Notes: generated by a model not told the origin, from the letters alone. A stretch of DNA of 64,000 nucleotides from Hexactinellida sp. DTS-2022 (GCA_028753945.1 JAPNXP010000001.1:6934501-6998500), one strand, 5' to 3'. Counted from the stretch's first letter, positions 44,273 to 57,012 are shown. Numbers and translations: made by a program.

Positions 44273-47200
44273 GAAGTCCACCAATATTTTCGTAATGGTT
44301 TCAGCCTTCTGATCAGACATTGGAATGCATTCCATCCATTTTGTAAACGCGTCCTCGACTACTAAGATGAATCGGTGTCCCTTTGTACTAACAGGAACTT
44401 CAAGAACGTCCACGTTAACTAATTGTATCGTTCTCCCAATTGGAGTATTGAGTAATGGGGCTCTGACCGGTAAAGGTAGTTTAGCTTTTTGACAAGTTTT
44501 GCAAGAGGTCACATACTCGTGGATATCAGAGCTCATTCCAACCCAAAATCCTAAATATTTTGCACGACTAAGAGTGCGTTCTACGCCTTGGTGACCGGCA
44601 TCGTCATGGGCTTGACATAGTAAATCTTGTTTGAGTGTGTCAGGAACAATGATGACACTTCGTAAATCGGAAAATGGTTCAATCTTGTAGTTACGAGTTA
44701 AAACTCCATTAATTACCTGTAATTGTGATTGAATCTGCTTAAAACGCTTGAGTATCTGTTGGTTCCACTTGACACCAGAGAATCGTAGCCGAGTTTGAAT
44801 AGCCTCGAGCTCATAATACATTGCCTAATACAGGGTCATCAAGCTGTTGTTGTCTAATCATTTCCTTAGTAGGTAAACGTGATAATTCCGTGAGCTCACA
44901 ATGCTTGTGATTTTCGTTACCAGTTAGAATTTCAAAATTCTATGAAGAACGCGATAAAGCATCTGCATTTTTATTGTCAGTTCCTTTGCGATATCGAATT
45001 ACAAAGTCATACTCCTGTAATATTACAGCCCAACGCCATAGTCGTCCGACACTCTTTTGCTTCGCCAGCCATTCTAATGGCTTATGATCAGTGAGTATTT
45101 CGAACTACCTTCCTAATAGATAATGTCGAAATCGCTTCACGGATTGGACAATCGCAAGACACTCTAATTCAATAGTGCTATAATGTTTTTCTGCAGTCCT
45201 CAATCCCCTGCTATAGTAAGCCACAACATGTCCTTCTTGTTCCAAAACTCCCCCAATCCAGTTCCACTCGCATCCGTACACAAAACGAACTTTTTCGTGA
45301 AATTTGGGCAAATTAGAACTGGGTTCGATGCCAGTTCTGCGAATGATTTTCCTGCATGTTCATTCCAAGAAAATACAATATCCTTATCTAACAAGGAATT
45401 TGTGATTCTGCGATGTTTGCAAAGTTCTGGATATACCGCCTATAATAATTCGCTAAGCCTAAAAATTGTTTCAATTCTTTCTGACTTGTAGGTTGTGGCC
45501 AGTTTACAATGGATTCCACCTTGTTTGTCTGTGGTGCCATTCCTTTATCAGAAAAGTGTGTCCTAAGTAGGTAACAGATTGCTTTCCAATTACACATTTT
45601 CTTCCCCTTAAAGTCAATTTGTATTCACGAAGCCGTAGGAAAACCTGCATTTAATCTCGTCTATGTGACTCCAGATCCGGTGAAAATACTAGTATATCAT
45701 CAATGAAATTGTCTTTACAATGTTCAAGTCCACATAAGACCTGATCCATAACTCTTTGAAAATAGCTCGGTCCACCTGTAAGCCCGAATGGCAATACCTT
45801 AAACTCATAAAGTCCCATTCCAGGTCCTGGAGAAAACGCTGTTTTTTTCACGATCCATTTCCCTAATGGGTATTTGCCAATACCCAGAATTCTAGTCAAG
45901 TTTTGTGAAGTAATTCATTCCGCTTAGTTTGTCCTGAACCTGATCCGGGGTTATGCATCTTTCTGAGTTACTTTGTTTAAGTTTCTATAATCAATACAGA
46001 ATCGTATACTTCCATCTTTCTTCTCAACTAACACCGGTGGAGCAAGCCATGGACTGCTTGAAACTTGTATGACGTCTTTACTTAACATCTCTCTAATCTG
46101 AGACTTCATCTCATCTTGATAGGCTTGTGGAATCATTCGCGGGGGAACTTTCACCGGAGCTGCATTACCTGTACGGATAGGAAAGGGATCGACCTTTGCC
46201 ACGCCAGGTAGAGTAACAAATAGATCTTGAAACTTCAGTATTATCCCTGAGAACTCTTCTTCTGTGTCCGGGTACTCAATCGAAGGTGAGCAGTCATACC
46301 TAGGAATTGCCCCCAAACACTCCCAGTCTTCTTCTTCTTGATCTGTCGATCTTAAGACTGCATAAGATCCTGAAATTTTTGTTCATCATGTATTGGACAA
46401 GTGTGATTCACGCGTTGCGGAGTATCTTGCGAATCCAAAGACTTTACTATACCAAGGTTTGGTCCCGTAGCAACTCTATTAAAAAGATCCAGGTTAATTT
46501 GATGTCTTTCTAAAAAAATCCACGCCCAGGATGCAATCCGTTATTAGAGAAGGTGTTATTGGAATTTTTGTGGCGAATCAAGTTTTCCAATTCTACTTCA
46601 CCCAAGGATTCCATTGTATTTCCAGAAGCAGTCAATAACAACTGTTCCGTAGGGGTAGTTCTTGCATTCTTGACTTTCCTGGGCTTCATTTAGGGGATGG
46701 CGAGGGATGGCTCCGGCCATCCTTGGTAATAACTCGCCATCCCTTGCACCCCCTACCTTACAGCGTGCTTCCGCGCGCGGTCATATTCTCGCCATCCCTT
46801 ATTCCTGAAAACCATAATTTTGCCATTCCTTACGTCAATGTCTAAATAGGAGCCTGCTTTCTTAAATATTGTATTCGAAATAAGGGATACCGATGAACCA
46901 CTATCCAGCATAACGTTGCAATTAGTATTTCCGATCTTCGCTACAACCTTCAATGGTTGAGTAGGTTGGCACAAAGCTACAATTGATTCTCTGGAGGACT
47001 GATTTATGGATTGAGCCATATTTAATATCTCTGGGACCTTGTATCGGCTCTCCCAACAGGTCCCTGAGAGTTTAAACTTTGTCCAGTCGCGGGTTCGGTA
47101 CAGTATCTCATTATATGTCCTAATTGATTGCAATTGTAACAACGCACTTGTGTAATTCGACGTTGACTACCAGAGTGGACCATGGGTCAACATTGGTGAC

Positions 47201-48310
47201 CCATGACCCATTGACCCATCACACAATTTCAAATATCTAAAGACTATACTGTAACATTAACAGTATAACAGAATAACCGTATAAATTACCTCAACAAACC
47301 TACTTGTTGCAATGTCGAAGATGTTTAGTATTTCAATGCACATCAATGTTATAATAATAATGATGATGATGAGTGATTAGTATTTTAACTGAAGATGACA
47401 ATGAAATTTCAAATTGGTAATGGGTCATGGGTCACGGAGCCGTGACCCATGACCCATCTGACCCATGACCCATGACCCATCGACCCATGGTCCACTCTGT
47501 TGACTACTCGGCTGGTTCGTAGATCGTCTCGAACTTGGACAGATTTGAGCGTAATGTCCTCTTCCTCCACACACGTAGCACTTAACATATCCAGGTTTCT
47601 TATTTTCGACAAAGGATCGTCCACCTACTCCTCTCTGTACCGTACACGTGATTTCATCAGATGTTACCCCCAACTTTTCGGTAATAACCTTAACTGCTTC
47701 ATTGATAGCCGCTTGTGTTTTTCACTCGCTTCTTTATTCGCGGTTTCTGCTTGCAAATTATCTATCGAAATCCTAGAGCAAATAACAGCCACCTCTTTAG
47801 AGCTTCGAAGTGACGTCTCTTCATGCATCAGAATCACTAATTGAGCCCGTTTCATTGCATCCTCGCTTGTTTTGACATCTGGAGATGTGAGAATGTTTTC
47901 GTAAACATGTCTGGGCAATCCACGAATGAACTGTTCAAATAGGAGCTGTTCTTTGGCTTCTAGGATCATTTCTGGAAAGGCTCTTTTCAGTAGCCTTTTC
48001 AGTTCGTAGATATTTTTTGAGGTGACTCTCCTGGGTAGATCCGCCGTTCGTGAAATTCACTTAACCAAGTGAATTTAATATCTTCTGGTTTAAACGCTTT
48101 TTGTAGAGCGGCTTTGATGTTGCCATACTCTCTTTCATCATTCTCAAGAGACTTGTACACTTCAAGTGCCTCTCTCTTCAGGCAAGTTGCTATCATCAGG
48201 GCTTTCTTTTGAATTGAACATACGTTGGCCAAAAAATAAATCTCGAAGTAGTCCATAAAATCATCAATATCTCCATTCTCAAATTTGTCAACTTGTACAA
48301 ACTGAGCCAT
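44273..48310 (-). mobile_element. Ty3/gypsy retroelement fossil (element D interior)
   Basis: Reads right to left on the minus strand: gag (47664-48310, starting MAQFVQVDKFENGDIDDFMD), CCHC zinc knuckle (CYVCGGRGHYAQIC near 47560-47620), protease (VMLDSGSSVSLIS within 46753-47142), reverse transcriptase (45388-46316, with [19 protein letters not shown], and LPFGL at 45651-45899), RNase H (VLCTDASGTGLG; HYSTIELECLAIV, 45105-45394) and the start of integrase (HHCC-like, CKTCQKAKL; 44273-44821). No long terminal repeats were recognised. The copy is broken in many places and the integrase is incomplete. A hAT MITE lies inside (47171-47499). Confidence 0.8.
47171..47499. repeat. hAT MITE of GACCCAT repeats, in the gypsy fossil
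   Basis: CAGAGTGGACCATGGGTC at left and GACCCATGGTCCACTCTG at right, flanked by exact TTGACTAC copies (47163-47170, 47500-47507). 329 bp; the interior closely matches 23363-23755 (GTTATAATAATAATGATGAT, CAAACCTACTTGTTGCAATG). Confidence 0.84.
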
Positions 48311-48370
48311 ATTTAAACTACAACCACTTTCTGCTATGCTACCAATATAACAGTATAGTATAGTAATAGA

Positions 48371-48918
48371 CATAGATGCATTATACGTAACGTATAACGT
48401 ATATATGGTGCCATTATACGTTAGGTGAACGTATAATGCCATCATACGTTAGAGGATCATATGGTCAAAACGTATAATCATCATACGACGTATAACGTAT
48501 AATGATTTTATACGATTTTCATTATACGTTCATCATACGTTCATTATACGTTCATTATACGTTACCATACGTTATCATACGTTCATCATACGTTATCATA
48601 CGTTCATTATACGTTCATTATACGTTACCATACGTTATCATACGTTCATCATACGTTATCATACGTTCATTATACGTTCATTATACGTTACCATACGTTA
48701 TGTATCGAAGAAACCTGTCTTCCTTAGCATCACTAATAGTCACGTTTTAGTTTTTACTAAATTGACTAAATTCAGTTTCATCGTATGATGGTATCATACG
48801 TTGGCCATTTGTTATACGTTGATTATACGCTCGAACGTATATATGATCCATTATACGTATATATGATCCATTATACGCTCCCCGAACGTATAACGTATGA
48901 TCGTATAATGCATCTATG
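48371..48918. repeat. CATAG-ended MITE of ATACGTT tandem repeats
   Basis: Ends CATAGATGCATTATACG and CGTATAATGCATCTATG, flanked by exact GTAATAGA copies (48363-48370, 48919-48926). The 548-bp interior is mostly ATACGTTCATT/ATACGTTATC units, with an 84-bp block repeated about twice (48520-48690). The CATAG end and 8-bp duplication resemble P-type ends. Confidence 0.72.
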
Positions 48919-49787
48919 GTAATAGAATAGTTTAATAACACGTTACTCAACGATATTTACAGTTTTCCTTTTATGTAGTCTACGAGTATAATAACTGATT
49001 TGGTTGCTTAACAATTTACAATTATGAATATTACTATAGAAACGATTAATATGGTGAATTAACCATGAATACTGGAGAATTCAAAAGACACAAGTTTGGG
49101 AACTTCCATAGTGGCCTCTTGGGATATATATCATATATCAAACATGATCTCCAATCCATGTTTCCAGCTAATGACAATGAAATTCTCGCAAAATCGCATC
49201 GAATGACAATTTAGAGAGTCGCTATGTGTATAATTAGTGTCAGACAGCACTCGAAAGGGTTAGGACAAAATTTGAGAATGCAATGTTGTCACATTCCTAA
49301 GGCATTCTTGCGTTGCTATGGATAAACTATGGGCAAGTGACCCCTTAAACAACAGGGAATTTCATGTTGACTACAATCTGGTGGTTAAAAGTTGATCAGA
49401 ATAGATTTAGGAGGTTTGCGTTCGGGGAATATTGGCGATTTAGTAGAGAGCCGCAATTTTAAAAATCAAAGATGACACGAAAATGTATCCGTTCAACGTA
49501 GGGCCACGGAAATAGTTTATGACGAGGTCATGAAGATAACGTAAAAAAAATTGATGCTTTGTCCAGCGTGTCTCGATACTGCCAAAATTCGATGTTGAGT
49601 GACCTGACTATCTAGTCTGTTTCTAAAGACAGGGATGTGGTTTGAATTTAGTGGTTTTTTGTGCTATAACAAATTGTAATAAATTTGAATTAGTAGTAGT
49701 GAACTCAAATCCCAATCGTGATATACTCTTGTCGTAAGAGCAATTAATTATTATTACGTATTGATTTACTATTTTCTGTTATAATAG

Positions 49788-49876
49788 ATTGTCTCTGATG
49801 AAAATGTTAACTTCCAATCTCCAGAAACAGTGAAATCCATTTTGGAGTTGCTGATATCTATGAATTCACGGGCTGG
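49788..49876 (+). CDS. RNF213-like gene exon (probable)
   Basis: Acceptor TGTTATAATAG, donor CTGG|GTAACT. Encodes IVSDENVNFQSPETVKSILE then LLISMNSRAG. It starts in phase 0, as left by 43581-43724, and leaves two bases, which are completed by the first base of the exon at 51052. Phase agreement on both sides is the main evidence. Confidence 0.5.
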
Positions 49877-51051
49877 GTAACTAATAGTAATAGTTTAGTT
49901 CACTCAACCTCCCTTATCCGGGCACTGTCGTTCGGAGGGTTCCCATCAAGGAATTATCCAGGAAGACGTGAAGCTCCTTTTGGAGCATGATTTTTGGAAA
50001 ATTTGAATTTAGGAGCACGAAATTAAGAATCCTTTCCTATACCGTTATATTAAATTGTGATTTAGGCCTATTAAAATTAAATGAGACCAGGATTAGGAGG
50101 GTATTTACAAATGGCTGTATAATATTACACTGGTGCCCATAACTTTAAATTTGCCCGGATCTCAGAAATATTATGGTTAGTGCCTGTGCTTTCCCAAAGT
50201 ATCTAATACATATTTTTTAGATTTATTCAATAATAAAAACTGATGTTTTTAAGGGGGTGTGGACAATTTAAGAATTAAGATACAGTCGATTCCGCTTAAT
50301 AGAATCACCTCGGGACCAGGTTACTTTGACCCGATTAAGCGGAGAAATCTATTAACCGAAAATATTTTAAGCCAAACTGTGATTCCGTCCTGTAAATCCT
50401 GGGAAATTTTGACCCTATTAAACGGAGAAATCTTATAACCGGTGGCTCTATTAAGCGGAGTCGACTGTATGTGTTTTTTACAATATTTGTGATTAAAGTC
50501 CATATTTGTTAAATTATTACATAAGTAGCTTGGCTTTACAACAATAAGGGTTCCCGGTTGAGAGAGGTGCACGTATCTCAGAGGCCCGGACGCGGATCTC
50601 GGAAGTTTGAGTAAATCTTAATTGTCAAAATACATTTTAGCATCTACTTTAATTATAATGATTATTCTCACTCACTGGAGGGTTGACGTTCGAAAAAATT
50701 TCCATTCCCATTCTCGCAGATTTCTCTTTAGAATTCCCACAGATTTCTCTTAGAATTTCCACTGACAAAGTTACTAGAAAGATACATATTTTTCTTATTT
50801 TTACTGTTAAAATAGCTTGCTACAAGTATTAACTTGCGCTCTAATAATATAATAGATGCATTTCAAGGAATCCCCACAGGAAAAAAATAATTCCATTCAC
50901 ATGGGAATTCCCATGTCCATAACAACCCGTTATCCTGTGTTTTTATATAGGAAGAGTACAAGCGATGACGAACAATCGGAGAAGTACGTATATTATTTAG
51001 TTATAACTTGTTCCCATGTATCATAAATTCATAATACGTTATTTTTAATAG
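49877..51051. other. Intron with pogo-like MITE and no gene
   Basis: Contains a MITE at 50283-50467 and a remnant with TTATCCGGGCACTGTCGTTC at 49913. A segment with several CCCAT/ATGGGAATTCCCAT motifs lies at 50690-50930. No other coding signal. Confidence 0.4.
50283..50467. repeat. pogo-like MITE (CCGCTTAATAGA type)
   Basis: CAGTCGATTCCGCTTAATAG at left and CTATTAAGCGGAGTCGACTG at right, flanked by TA. Inverse orientation of the copy at 11614-11794. Confidence 0.68.
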
Positions 51052-51297
51052 ATTGTGGATCTTGTTTCAAGTTCATATTACTCGATTCTTCCACAATTTC
51101 CTTGCAAGTATTGTACTCAGAGCATCGGTTAATAAACTCCCTAATGGCCTCATTAAGGAAATTATAGATTTGGCACTCCTTAATAAGAAAGATATTTCGG
51201 ATACTCGCGGTATAAATCTGTTTCGATTCTCGGTTCTAAATCCTTCTCCGGAGCTCCGCTGCATATTACTCGAGTTGATATTCAGAGAAAGCGAAAG
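51052..51297 (+). CDS. RNF213-like gene exon (probable)
   Basis: Acceptor ATTTTTAATAG, donor AAAG|GTGAGA. Encodes about 82 codons, with LPNGLIKEIIDLALLNKKDI and LNPSPELRCILLELIFRESE. The NPSPxLRxxLLxL motif resembles the DPSPVVRSxLLQLLL pattern I recall for RNF213. The first base completes the codon left by 49788-49876, and two bases are left over for 51602. Confidence 0.58.
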
Positions 51298-51601
51298 GTG
51301 AGAAGTGTATGTATAATATAGTATAATGGTAGTATACCCACATATGTTAAGATAAATCCTAACGTCTTCATTAAATTACGCTTAAACCACATGAAGGATG
51401 GCTGTGAAAATATTTTAAGTAATTGCGATGATTTCCTTATATATGGAATCTCCTAGTTCGTTTGGCTATTGATATGGGTATTAGTTTCTCTGAAAATAGA
51501 ATAAATATTATCGCCTTCTATTTTTTGCCCTTCTCTGTGATATATATGGCCGTGTATTAAGTAGGTTATGAATACAATGATTATATCAAATATGTTAATA
51601 G

Positions 51602-51728
51602 GAATCAGTTGAATGCTTTAATAACAAATCAGCTGAAACAAGAAATGGAAGACGTTTACAAAAACATTCATCTGAATCAATCAACACGAAGAGATGAAAT
51701 AGCTACAATTGTGTTACAGAGTTTCGAG
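51602..51728 (+). CDS. RNF213-like gene exon (probable)
   Basis: Acceptor ATGTTAATAG. The first base completes the codon from 51297, then the frame reads NQLNALITNQLKQEMEDVYK through IHLNQSTRRDEIATIVLQSF. The donor GAG|GTTCGT is weak. It ends in phase 0. Confidence 0.52.
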
Positions 51729-51799
51729 GTTCGTTCTACATTTTTTCTACTTGGAGGCCTCCTTAATATACGAAGAATGCTCTATATTTCTCCTCTAGA

Positions 51800-52236
51800 A
51801 TAGTTATCACCACCGTTTAGCTGAATACTTAACTTTTGATGACAAACTTAGTTACATAAGACAGCTCATCACTGATGAATCCTTGTACCCTCCCTTATCA
51901 GACTCTAGTGTATCTCACAAATTGATAGAATCAGTGGCTGTGCTAAGATTCGCTATCACATGGTTAGTGAAATGGTACTCTGCCCTTGACTTCAAAACAA
52001 TTTATTTACGATTTCAAGCTACCTCCTCCCTAGTCAAGATTAACACCATTAATGGAGAATTGTATAATTGCTTTGGTCTATTATACACAATGATTGATCG
52101 GTATTCTCTACACAACTCTTTGTTATTATTCATTTTAAAAACTCTATCCTTCAATACTGGATTCGGAAATGTGTTATCCCATCCTCTATACAGAGACAGT
52201 AAATGTAGATTAATTCAGGGAAGACAACACAACAGG
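51800..52236 (+). CDS. RNF213-like gene exon (probable)
   Basis: A good acceptor TTTCTCCTCTAG precedes a frame with NSYHHRLAEYL and then LSYIRQLITDESLYPPLSDS, ESVAVLRFAITWLVKWYSAL and LLLFILKTLSFNTGFGNVLS. The donor is AGG|GTATGT in phase 0. The exact left boundary is uncertain: the first 40 bases and the rest appear one base out of step in my reading, so either the start is different or there is a one-base problem near 51840. The protein is helical and hydrophobic in places. Confidence 0.48.
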
Positions 52237-52705
52237 GTATGTTATACGTATTAAATATATAGGGTATAGGGAAACAATCAGATAACAGTTAGAATAATCA
52301 ATTTCATACAATATGTCTACTATTATACGATTATTTCCGTATTTAATGTAGATTGATTTGTTAAATGTTTATTATACCAGGAAAGGGGCATCTGACGTTC
52401 AGTAGGTTCTTTTAAAATGTACATTAATTAAAGGGATCCAAATTGTGTTCACAATAGAGATTTCATCATATTCGAACTCAATTAATACAATGGTTGTTAT
52501 ATTGGGACCATAGGGCTTGTTCTTGATAAAAGTTTTCATATTAAGCAGTCGAAAAATTATTCACACTAAGCAGACCTGACTGTATTAAAGAACCATCGTA
52601 TTAAACGATATTAGTGAGTATATTCAACAGCATTGGAAACACCTACTGTGTATGAATGTTGACTGATATTATTAACATTAACTAATTATCTTTTGTATTC
52701 TTTAG

Positions 52706-52798
52706 AGGCATGTCGATCTATTTCATGCTGTTGATCCAAATTACAGTGATACACTAAAGTCACTCAGCAATAATAGTCTGAAACCTCTGAAGAAACAG
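52706..52798 (+). CDS. RNF213-like gene exon (probable)
   Basis: Acceptor TGTATTCTTTAG, donor CAG|GTTTGT. Encodes RHVDLFHAVDPNYSDTLKSL then SNNSLKPLKKQ. Phase 0 at both ends, matching the previous exon. The next exon is not found for at least 10 kb, where a retroelement fossil and element E lie. Confidence 0.5.
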
Positions 52799-55700
52799 GT
52801 TTGTACTTTTACAGTATCTCGAATTAGTTTAATTAAATACTACGAAACTTTGATCGATGACTTCGCAAGAGACCATAACCACAATGCGTATACAGGTGTT
52901 TGTTTGCATGTGGAACTATATACAGAATTGCTGCCCTATTAGTGGTACCATTGTGAGGAAGTAAGGCAGATTACTTAACAGTAGCAGCAGAAGTGATTCA
53001 TTTAGGTATACTCAGTAGATAGTTTGCAGTTAGGATATAGGTTGATATTTCTTAGTATGTTACATAACTAAATACATCTTGTATAATAACTCTGTGAAAT
53101 TAACTATTAATCTTCTACTTCAGTGATTGTTCATCACATTAAGTATTTAGTTGTCTCTTCTGTTTTGTTTTGGTATTTGGGCAATTGTCAACACAAGTCT
53201 ATACCAATGTAATGGCACGAGAAACGGAGGAAGATTTCAATTCCAAGTTAGTTAGGGTGGGTGGCCTATCAATTCCCCCATTGCATCAAGATGAGCTAAT
53301 CAAGGACTGGCAACCAGTGTTTTTGCCAGCGGTTATCCCCTTGCTGGATAGGAAAGAGGAAGGAAAGATCATCCAGATGCTCCCGGCTTTTGTCTGCAGG
53401 CTCCCGGCAGAGAGGCATTTAGTAAGGGAGGTCGTTGAAGAAGTCAATACAGTTGAAGAGCGGCATTCCATGTGTTAAATAGAGAATCTAGATCCGCCAT
53501 CCGATCCGCAACAGGTAATGTTGAAGTTGTGTCGGTCTGACTGGCAGCCAGGCCAGCCAATAGATGATTTCTTCTATCAGCTGAAGTCGACATCCACAGT
53601 AAAAGGCTCAATCCAATCCTGGCTAGGAAAGCCAGAATACCAGGAGGTTAGTAACTTACAAGCACGTCAATTCTTAATTTTGGTGCGTAAAGAGTTCAAT
53701 GCCAAAGGCATAACGCGGGATTTGGGAAATAGAAATTTTGGTGCAGTTAAGCTAATCCATGACGACACTGGTGACATATCAATCGAATCGGACGCAGAGA
53801 ACAAAGATACATTCAAGCATGTACGTACTTGGAGAATCGGATCAAGGGACGATAGAACAAGAGGTTAACCACGGAAATGTCTTAAGTGCCTGCAGTAGGC
53901 AAGGGAGAGGTGGTTTTTCAAGGAATCGAGGCACATCGATAAAGCCGCGAACTCCTGGAAACCAAACGGAAACCCACGGTGGAAGAGTAATCAAGTGTGT
54001 TGGATATGTGGAGAGGGAGGACACATGTCGTTCAACTGTTCAAAAGGTTTCTATCAGAAATGTGGCAAACGCGGGCATTTGATTCAAGATTGCAATGCGA
54101 GGAACGTGTTAGTATCCGAGTCAACAGAGTGTCGGAAATCTGACAGTGTATTTATTCGCGTCAAATAGGTTCAGTAGATGTAGATACATTAGCCATGCTA
54201 GACTCCGCAGCTCAACCGTCTGTTCTGGATCTCAACTTTGTCAAGGAGCATATTATCCCATTTATGAGGGAGTCCAGATTCGTTCGAGGGCTAGCAGCCA
54301 ATCCTGTACAAGTGTGCGGAACTTCAGAAATTCAGGTATACATTGGAGAAGGACAAATTATCAACCAGAGGTTTTGTATAATCGTTAGTCCAGAACCAAC
54401 GGTTATCCTTGGACGGGAATTTCTGGAGATGTTTGAGGTGACAACTTTTGATTGGCATCAGCATCGAGTTCGACTCGGTCCTCGCTGGATTCCCATGATC
54501 GCGAAAGTCAGAGGAGGCAGAATTCGATCTAATGCAAGTATCATACATGCACTGATGTCAGATTGGGAAATTCCTTTTTCCAAGAAGTCGGACTGGAATA
54601 TTGACCCACGACTTTCGAATGATGAGCAACGAGCGCTAAGCGAATTACTAGAGAGATATAGTGACGTTTTTGCATTAAACCCAAAGGCTCCATCGGTTAC
54701 ACCAACAGCCGAACATGCAATTGAAACGGGATCGGAACAGCCAGTGAGAGCTAGAGGCCTAACGGATGCCCTCCAAAGCGGAAAGGGAGGTATTTAATCA
54801 ACTGGATCAAATGTTGGGAAACGGTATTGTGAGACCGTCTTGCTCCCATGGGCGGATAAAGTGTACTAGTGGAGAAGAAAGATAAACACTTCGTTTTGCA
54901 GTCGACTATAGGGGACTAAATTACAATACGCGTAAGGTGCCTATCCCATCCCAGACGTTAGGGATATGCTAGTTAAATTACATTGGAGTGCGTTTTACTC
55001 GAGATTGGATGGCGCTTCAGCGTACTGGTCAGTACCTATTAGAGAAAAGTATATATATCCCCAAGACAGCATTTATAACCCCGTAAGGCCAATCATGACC
55101 TACTTAATATACGGCTATATACGTATGTCGTCGAGAAGGCCATAAAACAAAGAGGCCAGTTTTTAATTTTCATTCTAGGATAAACTATGCCTCCTATTGT
55201 TGTTATTCGGGTTGTATATGGGGTAATCAACCATTGCGAGTCCATTAGAACCACTTTTGAGAATCTCAGATTTGTGGTTAAGCTGTTTAGGCGCCATTTA
55301 ATGATGACAAAAATATACAATTCGAGTCTAAAAGAACTACAAGAAAATGAAAATAATTTGCTAATATACTTAGGATCATTTTCTGAATATATAATGAGAA
55401 TGAATATATATAACCAGCAATTATACGTATATGTTTTATGGACGAAATAGTCAGGTCGCTTAACATCGATTTCGGGAAACGCTGGACAAAGCACCAAATT
55501 TTGTATACGTAATCTTTATGACCCCGGCATCAAAATTTTCGCGGGCCCACGACGAACGAACACATTTTCGATGTTATCTTGGACTTTTAAAATTGCGGCT
55601 GCGTACTAAATCGCCGGTATTACCCCGAACGGCGACTTTCCAAATTCAACTCTGGTCTACTTTTAAAGACCAGATTCGTTGTCCACATGAAATTCCCCGT

Positions 55701-56838
55701 CGTTTAAGGGGTCACTTACCCATAGTTTATCCCTAGTAACGCAATAATGTCTCAGGAATGTGACAACATTCCTTTCTCAAAATTTGTTCTAAACCTATCG
55801 AGTGACCCCTTGTTCGACTCCCAACAGCTATCTGAGTCTAGTTATAAACATAGTGACACTCTAAATCGTTATTTGATGCTGTTTACGACAATTTCCTTAG
55901 TTATCATTACTCTAATAGTCCACCAGTGGGTAAAAGGACCCAGGTGGACTATTAGAGAACATGGACCATTAAAGAATTTTGCCTTAAGTAACATCAAATA
56001 TACATAATCAGGGACTTCTTTAATATAGGGACTGTAAACTTAGTTTTACGGTAAAATTAGCGTAGGCCTAAAACAGTATTGTTACTTATTGATATCCCGT
56101 AATCCGCTAATAGTCCAGCCGCTTACAACATTAATCATGCATTTTTATATAGAATTTTCAGACTTTGTAGGTTTGTTCTTTCATGCAAATAGTGTATTTT
56201 TGGATATAGTGCCAACTCCAAATTCCAATGTGTCGGCCACAATTGACCACTTAAGGGACACATTTTGAAGGTGTTAGAACTCGTCTAACTTCCTCAAATC
56301 AAGTCAAATCCAATTTTTATGCCGATATTCGTAATCAACACTAAATTTGGCGTCATTTAAGTGGTCACCTGAGACAATTTTTCCTTGACGACGCAGGAAT
56401 GTTGTAGGAATTTGACAACATTCCATTCTTAAATTTTATTCTAACCCTATCGAGTGACCCCTTGTTCGACTCCACTCAGCTTCCTGAAGCTAGTTAGATA
56501 CATGCGGACCCTCTCAAAAGTCATTTGGTGCAATTGTACTGTTCTGATATATTTGTTCCGGCTGCAAAATGGTTCCGGCCGGTACCAATTTGTCATAAAT
56601 TGTTCATTTAACAAATTAGTTCCGGGCTAAATTTAGAGTCTTAGTCATTTCTATGGGTTTGTCTATTCCATGGCAAATTCGTTCCGGCTTAATTTATACC
56701 AGTAATCACACTTAGACGGGTTCTTTATGCAACACTTAAGTAACATTTACGTAATCACCACGACACCACCCTTGCTTAGGTACATTATAATTTAAAACCA
56801 TGTACCCTCGGCCTCTGGGAAGTAGTAAAAAATGTGTA

Positions 56839-57012
56839 CAGTGGATGCCGGTTATGAGCACATCGTCGGGAACTGCACTTAATGTGCTTATAACCGACAT
56901 GTTCTTATAACCGACAAAATTATACAGGGTATATGGCAACCGTTTTCCAACATAGTGTGCTCTTATCCGATATGTTTTTTATAACCGGTGTGCTTATATC
57001 CGACATCTACTG
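56839..57012. repeat. pogo-like MITE (GGTTATGAGCAC type)
   Basis: CAGTGGATGCCGGTTATGAG at left and TTATATCCGACATCTACTG at right with TA flanks. 174 bp, the same length as 31684-31857 and close in sequence. Confidence 0.72.

Larger units (their letters stand above)
43769..49620. mobile_element. Long-inverted-repeat structure D enclosing a Ty3/gypsy fossil
   Basis: 43800-44232 and 49130-49560 are inverted and well matched (GAAATTCCCTGTTGTTTAAG, CAACGCAAGAATGCCTTAGG, TGGAAACATGGATTGGAGAT). They share GTTTAAGGGGTCACTT and CATAGTTTATCC with the arms of element E. Between them lie a broken Ty3/gypsy element and a CATAG-ended MITE. 44235-44272 is a scrap of the Helitron-like 3' end. The left edge is overlain by a pogo-like end (CAGTATAGCTCCGTTAGTAC at 43769). 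Confidence 0.6.

Noticed and set aside
48502-48750. Open frame of repeating VIIRSSYVIIRSLYVHYT
   Set aside because: Product of the ATACGTT tandem repeat in a MITE.
43800-49560. Inverted flanks of the gypsy fossil as LTRs
   Set aside because: LTRs are direct repeats; these are inverted and belong to the long-inverted-repeat element group.
55747-56007. 86-codon open frame present identically at 59602-59862
   Set aside because: It lies in the inverted arms of element E. Identity reflects arm similarity, not coding selection, and the related arms of D do not keep the frame.
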